Assembly (NCBI RefSeq): GCF_900187035.1
Contig: NZ_LT906446.1
Coordinates: 1,178,001 to 1,242,000, forward strand
Length of the DNA stretch: 64,000 nucleotides
From: Megamonas hypermegale
Lineage (GTDB): Bacteria; Bacillota; Negativicutes; Selenomonadales; Selenomonadaceae
Direction: 5' to 3'
Made by a program: the position numbers and the translations under genes. Shown piece after piece: positions 6,889-15,870 of the stretch (positions are counted from its first letter, which is position 1; each line of letters starts with the position of its first letter). The notes under the pieces were generated by a model, which did no database searches, was not told the DNA's origin, and worked only from the letters and a program-made list of their open reading frames with translations.

Positions 6889-9800
6889 TTATTTTACGCC
6901 GAGTGTTACTTTTTCGCCGTTGATATTCCATTCTTTTGTGAAACCGTCTAATTTATCATAAACAAGTTCATCAGCTAATGTGATTTTCTTAATTGCTTCA
7001 GCGTTGTCTTGCATGAATTTAGCAATTTTTTCATTGCCTTGTGCAAATACTGTGATGCGGTCAGTTACTTCAAAGCCATTTTCTTTACGCATTGTCTGTA
7101 CTTTACTGATGATTTCACGTACGAAACCTTCTTCAATAAGTTCAGGAGTCAATACTGTGGAAATAGCTACAGTTACGCCGCCATCGCGCTGTGCTGCAAA
7201 ACCTTCAGTCTGAGTCATTTTTACATCTAAATCTTCTGGAACGAGTGTTACTTCACCAGTAGAAAGAGCGAGTTTTAAGCATTTATTTTTATCGAGTTCA
7301 GCTTTTGCTTGATGACCATTTAATTTAGCAAGTGCAGCAGCAATTTCTTTCATCTGTTTGCCATATTTTGGACCGAGAACTTTAAACTGTGGTTTGATTT
7401 CATAGTTTAAGTATTCGTCCATATCATCTTTGAATTCAACTTCTTTAACGTTCAATTCTTCAGCAACGATTTTTGTATAATATTCGTTGAGTTCAAATGG
7501 TGCTTTGATGTACATGAGAGCAACTGGCTGACGGTTTTTGATATTAGCTTCGTTACGAGCAGCACGACCAAGAGCTACAGCTTTTAATACTAAATCCATT
7601 GTTTTTTCTAATTCAGTATCAATATATGCTTCGTTAGCTACTGGATAATCGCAAAGATGTACACTTTCTGGAGCATCTTTTTCTGTATTTAAAACGAGGT
7701 TCTGATAAATAGCTTCTGTCATGAACGGTATCATTGGTGCTGCTAATTTAATAACAGTTGTGAGTGCTGTATAAAGTGTCATATACGCATTGATTTTGTT
7801 CTGGTCTGTATCTTTTGCCCAGAAACGTTCACGACTTCTTCTTACATACCAGTTGGAGAGTTCATCAACGAACTGTTCTAAAGCTTTAGCAGCTTCAGTG
7901 ATTTTATAAGTGTTTAAGTCTTCGTCTACTGTTTTTATTACTGTATTAAGACGAGATAAGCACCATTTATCGAGAACGGATAATTTATCATATTCAAGTG
8001 TGTATTTAGATACATCGAATTTATCGATATTAGCATAGAGTACAAAGAATGCATATGTGTTCCAAAGTGTACCCATGAATTTACGTTGACCTTCTTGAAC
8101 AGCTGCATCATGGAAACGATTTGGAAGCCAAGGTGCACTATTTTCATAGAAGTACCAGCGAATTGCATCAGCACCATGTTTTGCAAGTGCTTTCATTGGT
8201 TCTACTGCATTGCCTTTGGATTTACTCATTTTGCGACCTTGAGCATCGAGTACATGTCCTAATACGATAACATTTTTGTACGGTGCTTTATCGAAAAGAA
8301 GTGTAGAAATAGCCAATAAGGAATAGAACCAACCACGAGTCTGGTCAACAGCTTCAGAAATGAAGTCTGCTGGGAACTGTTCTTCAAAGAGTTCTTTATT
8401 TTCAAATGGATAGTGCCACTGTGCAAATGGCATGGAACCAGAGTCGAACCAGCAGTCAATAACTTCTGGTACACGGTGCATTTCTTTGCCACATTTTGGA
8501 CATTTAATTGTTACAGCATCGATAAATGGACGGTGTAATTCAATGTCATCTGGACAATTATCGGACATGGATTTTAATTCTTCAATGGAACCGATAGCAT
8601 GTTGATGACCGCATTCGCATTCCCAAACGTTGAGTGGTGTGCCCCAATAACGGTTACGGGAAAGGCCCCAGTCTTGAACGTGTTCAATCCAATCGCCGAA
8701 ACGACCTTTACCAATTGTTGGAGGTATCCAATTAATTGTATTGTTGTTAGCGATGAGTTTATCACGAACAGCAGTCATGCGAATGAACCATGTTTCACGA
8801 GCATAGTATAAAAGTGGAGTATCGCAACGCCAGCAATGTGGATAGCTATGTTCAAATACAGGTGCAGCGAAAAGTAAACCTTTTTCTTCGAGGTCTTTTA
8901 AAATTTTTGGATCAGCTTTTTTTACAAATACGCCTGGCCAATCAGTATCATCCGTCATGCAACCTTTAGCATCAACGAATTGTACAAAGCCGATATCGTA
9001 TTTATGGCAAACGCGGGAGTCATCTTCACCAAATGCAGGTGCTAAGTGAACGATACCAGTACCATCAGTAGTTGTTACATAATCATCACAAGTTACGAAG
9101 AATGCTTTTTTACCTTTTAATTTGCCTACAGCATATGGATAAAGAGGTTCGTACTCTTTGTATTCAAGGGATTTACCTGGCATTTCTTCAACGATTGTAT
9201 AATCTTCGCCGAGAACTTTATCGCAAAGTTCTTTTGCCATGTAATAAGTGTAATCGCCTTGTTTTACTTTTACATAAGTAATTTCTGGATTTACGCACAA
9301 GCCAAGGTTAGAAGGTAATGTCCATGGTGTTGTTGTCCATGCGAGGAAATACGCATCTTCGCCTTTTACTTTAAAGCGAACGAAAGCAGATTTTTCTTTT
9401 ACATCTTTATATCCCTGTGCCACTTCATGTGAAGAAAGTGGAGTTCCGCAGCGTGGGCAATAAGGTACAATTTTATGACCTTTGTATAAGAGTCCTTTGT
9501 TCCAGATTTCTTTGAGTGCCCACCATACAGATTCAATGTAATCATTATGGTAAGTTACATATGGGTCATCCATATCTGCCCAGTATCCTACAGCTTTGGA
9601 AAATTCTTCCCACATGCCTTCATATTTCCAAACGCTTTCTTTACATTTTTTTACGAATGGTTCAATACCGTATTCTTCAATCTGTTCTTTTCCGTTGATA
9701 CCGAGGGATTTTTCAACTTCCAATTCAACTGGTAAGCCGTGAGTATCCCAACCAGCTTTACGAATTGTTTTATGACCTTTCATAGCTTGATAACGCGGTA

Positions 9801-10002
9801 TCATATCTTTAATAACACGAGTTAAAACGTGACCGATATGTGGTTTACCATTAGCTGTTGGTGGTCCATCATAGAAAGTAAATACATCAGCATCATCATG
9901 TTGATGAACTTGTTTTTCAAAAATTTTATGTTCTTCCCAGAATTTTTCAATCTGTTTTTCGCGGTCAACGAAATTAAGATTGGTATCTACCTTGTTATAC
10001 AC
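6889..10002 (-). CDS. ileS: Isoleucyl-tRNA synthetase, type 2 (IleS2-like)
   Basis: 1037 aa with GTG start at 10002 and GGAGG 10 nt upstream; the nearby ATG opens only a 4-codon frame. It charges tRNA-Ile with isoleucine. Class I motifs are present: PHIGH near residue 55 (HIGH) and KMSKS near 600. The editing (CP1) domain contains the WTTTPWTLPSN stretch. An internal zinc-type CPKCGKEMH motif lies near 490. Length and the N-terminus (KVDTNLNFVDREKQIEKFWEEH) resemble the eukaryote-like IleS2 class, which is associated with low mupirocin sensitivity. That class assignment is by pattern only. Controlled by the upstream T-box; its terminator is split by the IS. Confidence 0.95.
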   Translation of the reverse strand: MYNKVDTNLNFVDREKQIEKFWEEHKIFEKQVHQHDDADVFTFYDGPPTANGKPHIGHVLTRVIKDMIPRYQAMKGHKTIRKAGWDTHGLPVELEVEKSLGINGKEQIEEYGIEPFVKKCKESVWKYEGMWEEFSKAVGYWADMDDPYVTYHNDYIESVWWALKEIWNKGLLYKGHKIVPYCPRCGTPLSSHEVAQGYKDVKEKSAFVRFKVKGEDAYFLAWTTTPWTLPSNLGLCVNPEITYVKVKQGDYTYYMAKELCDKVLGEDYTIVEEMPGKSLEYKEYEPLYPYAVGKLKGKKAFFVTCDDYVTTTDGTGIVHLAPAFGEDDSRVCHKYDIGFVQFVDAKGCMTDDTDWPGVFVKKADPKILKDLEEKGLLFAAPVFEHSYPHCWRCDTPLLYYARETWFIRMTAVRDKLIANNNTINWIPPTIGKGRFGDWIEHVQDWGLSRNRYWGTPLNVWECECGHQHAIGSIEELKSMSDNCPDDIELHRPFIDAVTIKCPKCGKEMHRVPEVIDCWFDSGSMPFAQWHYPFENKELFEEQFPADFISEAVDQTRGWFYSLLAISTLLFDKAPYKNVIVLGHVLDAQGRKMSKSKGNAVEPMKALAKHGADAIRWYFYENSAPWLPNRFHDAAVQEGQRKFMGTLWNTYAFFVLYANIDKFDVSKYTLEYDKLSVLDKWCLSRLNTVIKTVDEDLNTYKITEAAKALEQFVDELSNWYVRRSRERFWAKDTDQNKINAYMTLYTALTTVIKLAAPMIPFMTEAIYQNLVLNTEKDAPESVHLCDYPVANEAYIDTELEKTMDLVLKAVALGRAARNEANIKNRQPVALMYIKAPFELNEYYTKIVAEELNVKEVEFKDDMDEYLNYEIKPQFKVLGPKYGKQMKEIAAALAKLNGHQAKAELDKNKCLKLALSTGEVTLVPEDLDVKMTQTEGFAAQRDGGVTVAISTVLTPELIEEGFVREIISKVQTMRKENGFEVTDRITVFAQGNEKIAKFMQDNAEAIKKITLADELVYDKLDGFTKEWNINGEKVTLGVK

Positions 10003-10044
10003 AGGGCATTTCCTCCTTCAAAATATAACTTTTTTCAGCATATG

Positions 10045-10075
10045 AAAAAAGCTCCGTCCAAAATAGGAAAGAGCT
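10045..10075 (-). terminator. Second terminator-like hairpin in the ileS leader
   Basis: On the minus strand AGCTC..TCC / GGA..GAGCT close a TATTTT loop, followed by TTTTTT. It lies between the T-box terminator and the ileS start and uses the same TATTTT loop as that terminator. Its role is unclear: back-up terminator, or duplicated expression platform. Confidence 0.6.
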
Positions 10076-10088
10076 TTGCAATATAATA

Positions 10089-10335
10089 AAAAAAGCTTTC
10101 ATCTAAAATAAGATGAAAGCTGCGCTGTCATTATACCACCTATTTCACATACCAACATATGCAACCTCTTTAACGGAAGGACCCGACTCAGCTTAATTTT
10201 ATTTCATTCAATAATTTCAGCCTGTAACTTAGAAGTGATATTCAGAAGAAAAATACTTACACCGATTTTCAGCTTTACTCGGCTCTCTGTAGTGTTCTTT
10301 TTCAACCTACTGTCTTCATCATCGTCTTTATCAAT
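10089..10335 (-). promoter_or_regulatory. T-box leader (isoleucine) of ileS
   Basis: Minus-strand leader with Stem I elements (AGAGAGCC, later CTGAAAATCGG), a specifier in GAAT-ATC-AC where ATC (10239-10237) is an Ile codon, and the T-box AGGTGGTA near 10131-10142. The terminator follows: AGCTTTCATCT / AGATGAAAGCT with TATTTT loop and T7 (10087-10121). AAATAGG upstream of the T-box can pair with CTTATTT in the terminator 5' arm as antiterminator. Uncharged tRNA-Ile should therefore turn ileS on. The flanking of the specifier (AAT-codon-AC) matches the thrS leader in this window. Confidence 0.88.
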
Positions 10336-10395
10336 TTATACATTTGATATCATATCACAATAATGATAAATGAGCAAGGCTATATATTTTATATA

Positions 10396-11778
10396 TTATA
10401 CACCAATATAAACCAATTCAATTCCTTCTGCTTTGCCAAGATTGCGGGAATATTTTTTCTCTTGTGGATTGTTCCAATGCTCATGTACGCCGAGATTTTT
10501 TATAATCGTTCCATTGCCATTATAATACGTTGTGCCTGATGGTGCGTTATCAATCAATGCCGCTTCATGCAAATAATTTTCTACATCAGGATTATTTTTT
10601 AAAGCGCTATTGTTATTTATGACTGTCGGTTCATTCATTAAAAAATCTGCTCCGACTGAGTCTATAGCTACAGGGTCTTGAGAGAAAAATAAACTTGCTG
10701 TAAAGCTATTGTTAAACGGTGCTTGTTTCCAAGTTGAATTTTCTGCTGTTATATCGACAGTATTTCCTGATGGACAGATGAGCGCGTCAAACATGTATAA
10801 CATAGTCTTTTCGCCTAATTGATAATTGCCCATCAAATCAGTCAGCACAGAATAATCTCCCATTTTCTGTCTGCTCACATTGCCATGTAATTGAGCTTGT
10901 TGCGGTGCTCGCAATCTATAATCATTGATAAATGAACCAAAATGATTTTTAGCACAAAGTGTTATACCATAATCATGACCTTTTAACGTGGCTAAATTTA
11001 TTAAATAATCCGCTTCTGTGACACATGTAGGCAAATAATTTATGACATCACTTTCATGTGTTGTCCATACAATCGGTGCATTCATATCAGCTACACCATT
11101 TATGCGAGAAACAAAATTCACACCTTTTGTCACACCATCTTGACAAAGTTGCTGCATATAATCCGGGAAAATTCGCGTAACATCAAAAACCGTGATATTT
11201 TCTGGTTTTACATTGCCATCTTGTACTAAAGATATGAGCAACGCTTTTAATGCCACTGGATTTGTATAACTATGATGTGAACGACCACTGTAATCATCAT
11301 CAAATTCTGCCGCGCCATTTATATTTGCTTTTATAGCAATTTTTTGACCTTCACTATAGCCACCTTGTTTGCCACACAAATCATTATGTGCCTTAAATAA
11401 AATATCCCAACCTTCTTTAGCTGTAGTTACTCCTGCAAGTGTAGCAATGCCTTTTTGAGTCATCTGCAAAATAGCAGGTTCATCAAAATGACTTAAATCC
11501 CACCAATAACCACTGCCATCCCATTTGACTGAATTTGCGTCATGCGTCCATGCCACTCTGCCTGGTTTAGCGCCAATACCTTTGCCATACGCTTCATGGC
11601 GAGGAAAAACAGGTGTATAATCCGATGAAGTTTCTCCACTACTATTTTGTGAACTTGTCATTTGCTCCACTGAACCTTTGCTACAACCCATGATGCCAAA
11701 AGCAGAAATGCCAACTACTGCACCACTTGCCAAGCGAATAAATTTACGCCGTGATAATTTACTCTTTGACCAATCCAT
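10396..11778 (-). CDS. Tat-exported DUF362 lipoprotein
   Basis: 460 aa, ATG at 11778 behind AAAGGAGGG. The N-terminus has a twin-arginine signal SRRKFIRLA (residues 9-17), a hydrophobic stretch and a lipobox-like GIMGC ending near residue 32, so export by Tat and lipid anchoring are likely. The rest matches the DUF362 family: SHHSYTNPVALKAL, LINLATLKGHDYGITLCAKNHFG, QDPVAIDSVGADFL. DUF362 proteins lack a settled biochemical function; some carry Fe-S domains, but I see no ferredoxin CxxCxxC cluster here. Folding before export is the normal reason for Tat use and hints at a bound cofactor. Downstream of the MFS gene on the same strand (44 nt). Confidence 0.8.
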   Translation of the reverse strand: MDWSKSKLSRRKFIRLASGAVVGISAFGIMGCSKGSVEQMTSSQNSSGETSSDYTPVFPRHEAYGKGIGAKPGRVAWTHDANSVKWDGSGYWWDLSHFDEPAILQMTQKGIATLAGVTTAKEGWDILFKAHNDLCGKQGGYSEGQKIAIKANINGAAEFDDDYSGRSHHSYTNPVALKALLISLVQDGNVKPENITVFDVTRIFPDYMQQLCQDGVTKGVNFVSRINGVADMNAPIVWTTHESDVINYLPTCVTEADYLINLATLKGHDYGITLCAKNHFGSFINDYRLRAPQQAQLHGNVSRQKMGDYSVLTDLMGNYQLGEKTMLYMFDALICPSGNTVDITAENSTWKQAPFNNSFTASLFFSQDPVAIDSVGADFLMNEPTVINNNSALKNNPDVENYLHEAALIDNAPSGTTYYNGNGTIIKNLGVHEHWNNPQEKKYSRNLGKAEGIELVYIGV

Positions 11779-11822
11779 GACAATCCCTCCTTTAAATTTT
11801 TATAAATAATCGTTTAAAATCA

Positions 11823-12986
11823 TCATGCAGTTTTGCTCAAAATTGCCTTGATATTTTCTCTTTGATTTTTAGCACCGATATTGATGAATAAGAAACTGAT
11901 ACCTAAGAAAATTATACCGCCAAACACTACATAAGAAATATCTATTCCATCAATAAAGTAACCGCAAACAGCAGCCCCTATACATGTACCCAAATTTGTC
12001 GCAACTAAAAATAACGCATTAGCAAAATCTGGCACATGTGGTGCGGAAAGTGTTATCCAATATTGATTGATATTTGCACCAATGCCTGCGAGTATTCCCC
12101 AAAGCAAAGTTATAACTGCCATGGATAAAGACATATCTCCCATAAAGAACATGAAGCAATATATGCAGATTAAAGCTAATGGGAAAGCCATGACTACGCT
12201 GACAGCTCTATCAGTCAAAAGTTTTCCTGCTATTATATTTCCCACTATATTGGCAAGACCATAAACGAGCAAAGCAATACTGATGATTTCTGCTGAATAA
12301 TTCGTAACGCGTTCTAAATAATCTGCTAAATAACTGTATACACCAAAAATACCGCCATTTAAAAATACTACAGCAACAATAGCCATCCATACATTTTTTT
12401 CTTTTAAAATGCCAAGCTGAGTACCGTATGATAAATGGCTTTTAACTGGCATTGATGGAACGAATATAATCGTTACTATTAATGCTATACCATTTACTAA
12501 AGCAAAAAATAACATCGCTATTTCAAGTGAAGTTATGCTAGCAATATAACTTACAATCGGCACACCGAGCACCATGCCAGCTGATACACCAATCATGACT
12601 TTTGCAACAGCTTTAGGAATTTCACTCTTATCAACAGAAGAAGAAGCCACTGCAAAAGCAAGTGATACATATACTGGATGGAAAAATGCTGGCAATACAC
12701 GCGTGATTAAAACTACGTTGAAATCAGTTGCAAATGCTGAAATCACATTGCAAATACAAAAAACTGCCAATACCATAATCATTATAAATTTGCGATTAAA
12801 GCGAGATAATAACAATGGAAGTGTTGGTCCTGAAACGGCTACAGCTAGGGCAAACAAGCTGACTAAAAGCCCAGCAGTGGAGATATTAACACCGTAATTG
12901 CTAGCAATAAGCGGTAATATCCCAATAACTCCCATCTCCGTATTGATTATGCTAAATACACCTAATGTCAATATAAAAATAAGCAT
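11823..12986 (-). CDS. MFS transporter (drug/sugar efflux type)
   Basis: 387 aa, ATG at 12986 with GAAAGGAAT upstream. About 12 hydrophobic helices and the DHA1/AraJ-like N-terminus (FSIINTEMGVIGILPLIASNYGV) identify an inner-membrane major facilitator of the efflux subgroup. The RFNRKFIMIMVL loop corresponds to the usual loop 2-3 region. The substrate cannot be read from sequence. It precedes the DUF362 lipoprotein gene and follows a terminator at 13049-13086, so it probably starts its own transcript. Confidence 0.82.
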   Translation of the reverse strand: MLIFILTLGVFSIINTEMGVIGILPLIASNYGVNISTAGLLVSLFALAVAVSGPTLPLLLSRFNRKFIMIMVLAVFCICNVISAFATDFNVVLITRVLPAFFHPVYVSLAFAVASSSVDKSEIPKAVAKVMIGVSAGMVLGVPIVSYIASITSLEIAMLFFALVNGIALIVTIIFVPSMPVKSHLSYGTQLGILKEKNVWMAIVAVVFLNGGIFGVYSYLADYLERVTNYSAEIISIALLVYGLANIVGNIIAGKLLTDRAVSVVMAFPLALICIYCFMFFMGDMSLSMAVITLLWGILAGIGANINQYWITLSAPHVPDFANALFLVATNLGTCIGAAVCGYFIDGIDISYVVFGGIIFLGISFLFINIGAKNQRENIKAILSKTA

Positions 12987-13048
12987 AATAAATTCCTTTC
13001 TCTTATATTAAAATTGAGCATTGCATATAAATTATTTTAGACACAGAC

Positions 13049-13086
13049 AAAAGGCTCGAAACACTCTATTATGTTTTGAGCCTTTT
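13049..13086 (-). terminator. Intrinsic terminator of the secreted hydrolase gene
   Basis: AAAAGGCTC-g-AAAC and GTTT-t-GAGCCTTTT arms around an AT-rich loop; the A/T runs give a usable T tract on the minus strand after the hydrolase stop at 13113. Confidence 0.8.
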
Positions 13087-13112
13087 AATCTTCCTAAAAC
13101 AATTTTATTATC

Positions 13113-14201
13113 TTATTTACTTAAACTTTTTTCAAAAAATGCATCGAGTTTATCAAATGGAATTACATCTGTTCTATCATATAAATCAACATGACCTGCA
13201 TTTGGTACAATATATAACTCTTTTGGTTCTGCTGCTAATTTATATGCTTCTTCACTGAATTCACGAGAATGAGCTTGGTCTCCTGCTATAAAGAGCATTG
13301 GACGTGGAGAAATCGTTTCAATATCATTGAATGGATAATAATTCATGAATTTAACATTGCTAGTGAGTGTAGGCTGTGTTGTAGTATTTGCGCTATATCC
13401 TCTTGGTGTGCGGTAGTAATCAAAGAATTCTTTAGCAACAGCTGGAGAATTTTCATCAATTACATAAGCTGTACCACTTGTGTATTCAGTTTTTCCACCT
13501 TCAAATTCCACATAACGCTGTTGAGCTGCTTGCTCTAAAATAGCTTTTCTCTGTTCTAAAGTCTGAGAATGTTTAAGTCCCCATCTATTTGCTGTGCCCA
13601 TATCATACATACTTACAGTGGCAATAGCTTTTATTCTTGGGTCAATTTTAGCTGCACTTATGGAGAAGCTACCACTGCCACAAATGCCAAGTGCACCAAT
13701 TCTTTCTCTATCGACAAAAGAACGTGTTCCTAAATAATCGACTGCTGCGCTAAATGCTTCATCATAAACATTAGTATCAACAGATTGGCGAGGTGTTCCA
13801 TCGCTTTCGCCCCAGAAGGACTGGTCAAAAGCTAAAGTTACAAATCCATCTTCTGCTAATTTTGTAGCGTAAAGTGTAGCACTTTGTTCTTTAACTGCTC
13901 CCATTGGAGCGCCGACAACAATAGCTGGATATTTTTCATCAGCTTTCATATCTTTTGGTGTTATCAAATTAGCTACAATCTTCATGCCATATTGATTGTT
14001 ATAACTTACTTTTTGAACATTTACCTTATCACTTTTATAAAAATTATCTGCGCCACGGCTCATATCTGCTTGATACGTAGGGTCTGGGCCATTTGTCGCA
14101 TCATATGTAGCAGCCATTGCCGTTGTTCCCATACCGGCTACACCTAATGCTAAACATAAAGCTAAAGCTCTCGCTAAATTTTTACCTTTTTTTAATTTCA
14201 T
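13113..14201 (-). CDS. Secreted alpha/beta hydrolase (dienelactone hydrolase-like)
   Basis: 362 aa from ATG 14201; an in-frame GTG at 14210 overlaps the AGGGGTGA ribosome site. The N-terminus is a signal peptide (KLKKGKNLARALALCLALGVAG...AMAA), so the enzyme is exported. The alpha/beta-hydrolase core shows VVGAPMGAVKEQSA as oxyanion region and a nucleophile elbow GICGSG. In that elbow Cys occupies the usual Ser position, as in dienelactone hydrolases. A late Asp (AGDQAHS) and His (NAGHVDLYD) complete a triad. An Asn/Thr-rich insert lies in the middle. It is monocistronic with its own terminator. Substrate unknown. Confidence 0.78.
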   Translation of the reverse strand: MKLKKGKNLARALALCLALGVAGMGTTAMAATYDATNGPDPTYQADMSRGADNFYKSDKVNVQKVSYNNQYGMKIVANLITPKDMKADEKYPAIVVGAPMGAVKEQSATLYATKLAEDGFVTLAFDQSFWGESDGTPRQSVDTNVYDEAFSAAVDYLGTRSFVDRERIGALGICGSGSFSISAAKIDPRIKAIATVSMYDMGTANRWGLKHSQTLEQRKAILEQAAQQRYVEFEGGKTEYTSGTAYVIDENSPAVAKEFFDYYRTPRGYSANTTTQPTLTSNVKFMNYYPFNDIETISPRPMLFIAGDQAHSREFSEEAYKLAAEPKELYIVPNAGHVDLYDRTDVIPFDKLDAFFEKSLSK

Positions 14202-14613
14202 TTCAGTCACCCCTATTTATTCAATATTTAAAATTTTCTTTGTTTAATTTTTACTTGTAAATAAACAAAATAAAGATATTTACTTTATGAGCATATATGT
14301 CTATGCTATAATTTTTTAATACATCATTTATTTGTTTTTACAGTTTTTATTATAAATAAAATAATTAATTATATCCAATACTTATATTTTATTCTATGCT
14401 ATACCAAAAAGGCATATAATTTTAAATTACTCTATAACTTATTAACTAAAAATCTATCATCCATTATGATATGATAATAATATTATGATTAATATTTTAA
14501 TTTTATTATATCTTTAAATTTAAATATAAAATAAAAACACTTCTAAATAAAAATACACTGCTATCTATTTTTGCGGTATAATAACGTTATATTATTTATA
14601 AAGGAGGGTTTTT
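14202..14613. other. AT-rich intergenic region without a gene
   Basis: About 410 bp, very AT-rich, between divergent genes. I see no ORF with a ribosome site. A TATAAT hexamer at 14577-14582, 32 nt before the DUF445 start codon, is a plausible -10 for the plus-strand operon, but no good -35 is visible 17 bp upstream. Confidence 0.5.
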
Positions 14614-15870
14614 ATGTCAAGAAAAACGCAAGCCACTTTGGTTTTATGTCTGATGGCAATAGGCTTTATCAGTACATATTCACTCGATTCCTTTTGGGGA
14701 AATCTCATAAATCACGGTTTTTTGGCTGCTGTAATCGGTGGTTTAGCCGATTGGTTTGCTGTTACAGCACTATTTCGTAAACCGTTAGGATTTATTTCCT
14801 ATCGCACAGAAATTCTACCACGTAATCGCGAACGTATTATGGATGAAATTGTTATCTTTATTGGCAAAGACCTTTTAAATCCTCAATATATCATCAGCAA
14901 TCTAAAAAATTACGATATGGCTATTATGGTTGTAGAATATGCCAATAAATTAGGTGGTCGTGGCAAATTAAAATTTGCTATAAGAGAATTAATACTACAA
15001 GTCATCAGCACTTTGGATACACCTAAAATCGCTAAATCCTTAGCTGTAGCATTAAAAAGCCGTCGCAAAAATTTCAATATGGCAAGATTTCTCGTTCAAT
15101 TTCTCTGCGACTTCTTAAACACACCAGCTGGGGATAAACTGCTTGATAGCTTAATAAAATTAGTTCGCACTGTTGCACCTGATTTAATCAAATCTGAATT
15201 TGTCACTGATTTAATTGAACGCAATGTAGACATCATTCGCAAAGAATACACAAAAGATAAATCCATGCGTGAATTGATGTTCGATATGATTAACTTATCC
15301 AGTGATAACTTAACTAATAAGCTCATGAATTTGGTAAATGATTACAGTGATAAATTACTTGATTACGATAGTGCTGAACGCTCTCGCTTAAAGACTTTGC
15401 TTTCTAATAAGATTGAACTACTCGGTAAACGAGATGGCTACAAATTAAAAGTTGCACAACTAGAACATTATTTTTTCGTCAAGAAATTTGATTTCACCGA
15501 TAATTTAACTGTCTTAATCGATAATTTCTGTAAAAACGAACAAAATAAGAATGACCTTTTAGCTAAGGTCGATACTTTCATCGATAATGCTATTGATGAT
15601 TTAGCTCAAGATAAGGCAAAACAACAACGCCTTAATGAATGGTTTATGCAAAAATTAAGCGATTTCATTCAAAATAATTCACAATGGGTACTCGATTATC
15701 TCAAAGGCGAACTCATGAAATATTCACAAGACGAATTCGTTGAACTTGTAGAAAAACGCGTCGGTGATGATTTGCAGATGATTAGGATAAACGGTTCTAT
15801 CGTCGGCGCCATTGCTGGCATGGGATTATACGTATTATCCTTTGTAGTAGAAAGGCTGTGTGGTATATGA
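14614..15870 (+). CDS. DUF445 family membrane-associated protein (paralogue 1)
   Basis: 418 aa, ATG 14614 with AAGGAGGG. DUF445 (YjiN/YheB-type) features: an N-terminal membrane segment, then the family signature GGLADWFAVTALFRKPLG with RTEILPRNRERI, a long helical charged middle and a C-terminal membrane helix after MIRINGSIVGAIAGMGLY. The gene overlaps the next one by four bases (ATGA at 15867), and the two products share the whole architecture. They are therefore tandem paralogues that may form a hetero-oligomer. Molecular function of the family is not established. First gene of a six-gene plus-strand run. Confidence 0.82.
   Translation: MSRKTQATLVLCLMAIGFISTYSLDSFWGNLINHGFLAAVIGGLADWFAVTALFRKPLGFISYRTEILPRNRERIMDEIVIFIGKDLLNPQYIISNLKNYDMAIMVVEYANKLGGRGKLKFAIRELILQVISTLDTPKIAKSLAVALKSRRKNFNMARFLVQFLCDFLNTPAGDKLLDSLIKLVRTVAPDLIKSEFVTDLIERNVDIIRKEYTKDKSMRELMFDMINLSSDNLTNKLMNLVNDYSDKLLDYDSAERSRLKTLLSNKIELLGKRDGYKLKVAQLEHYFFVKKFDFTDNLTVLIDNFCKNEQNKNDLLAKVDTFIDNAIDDLAQDKAKQQRLNEWFMQKLSDFIQNNSQWVLDYLKGELMKYSQDEFVELVEKRVGDDLQMIRINGSIVGAIAGMGLYVLSFVVERLCGI

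Noticed and set aside
6980-9735. Several 60-85 codon frames on the plus strand inside ileS
   Set aside because: They lie antisense to a full-length conserved gene, have no ribosome sites and match no family.
14281-14560. Possible small RNA in the AT-rich gap
   Set aside because: No GC-containing hairpin with a T tract and no convincing promoter pair were found.
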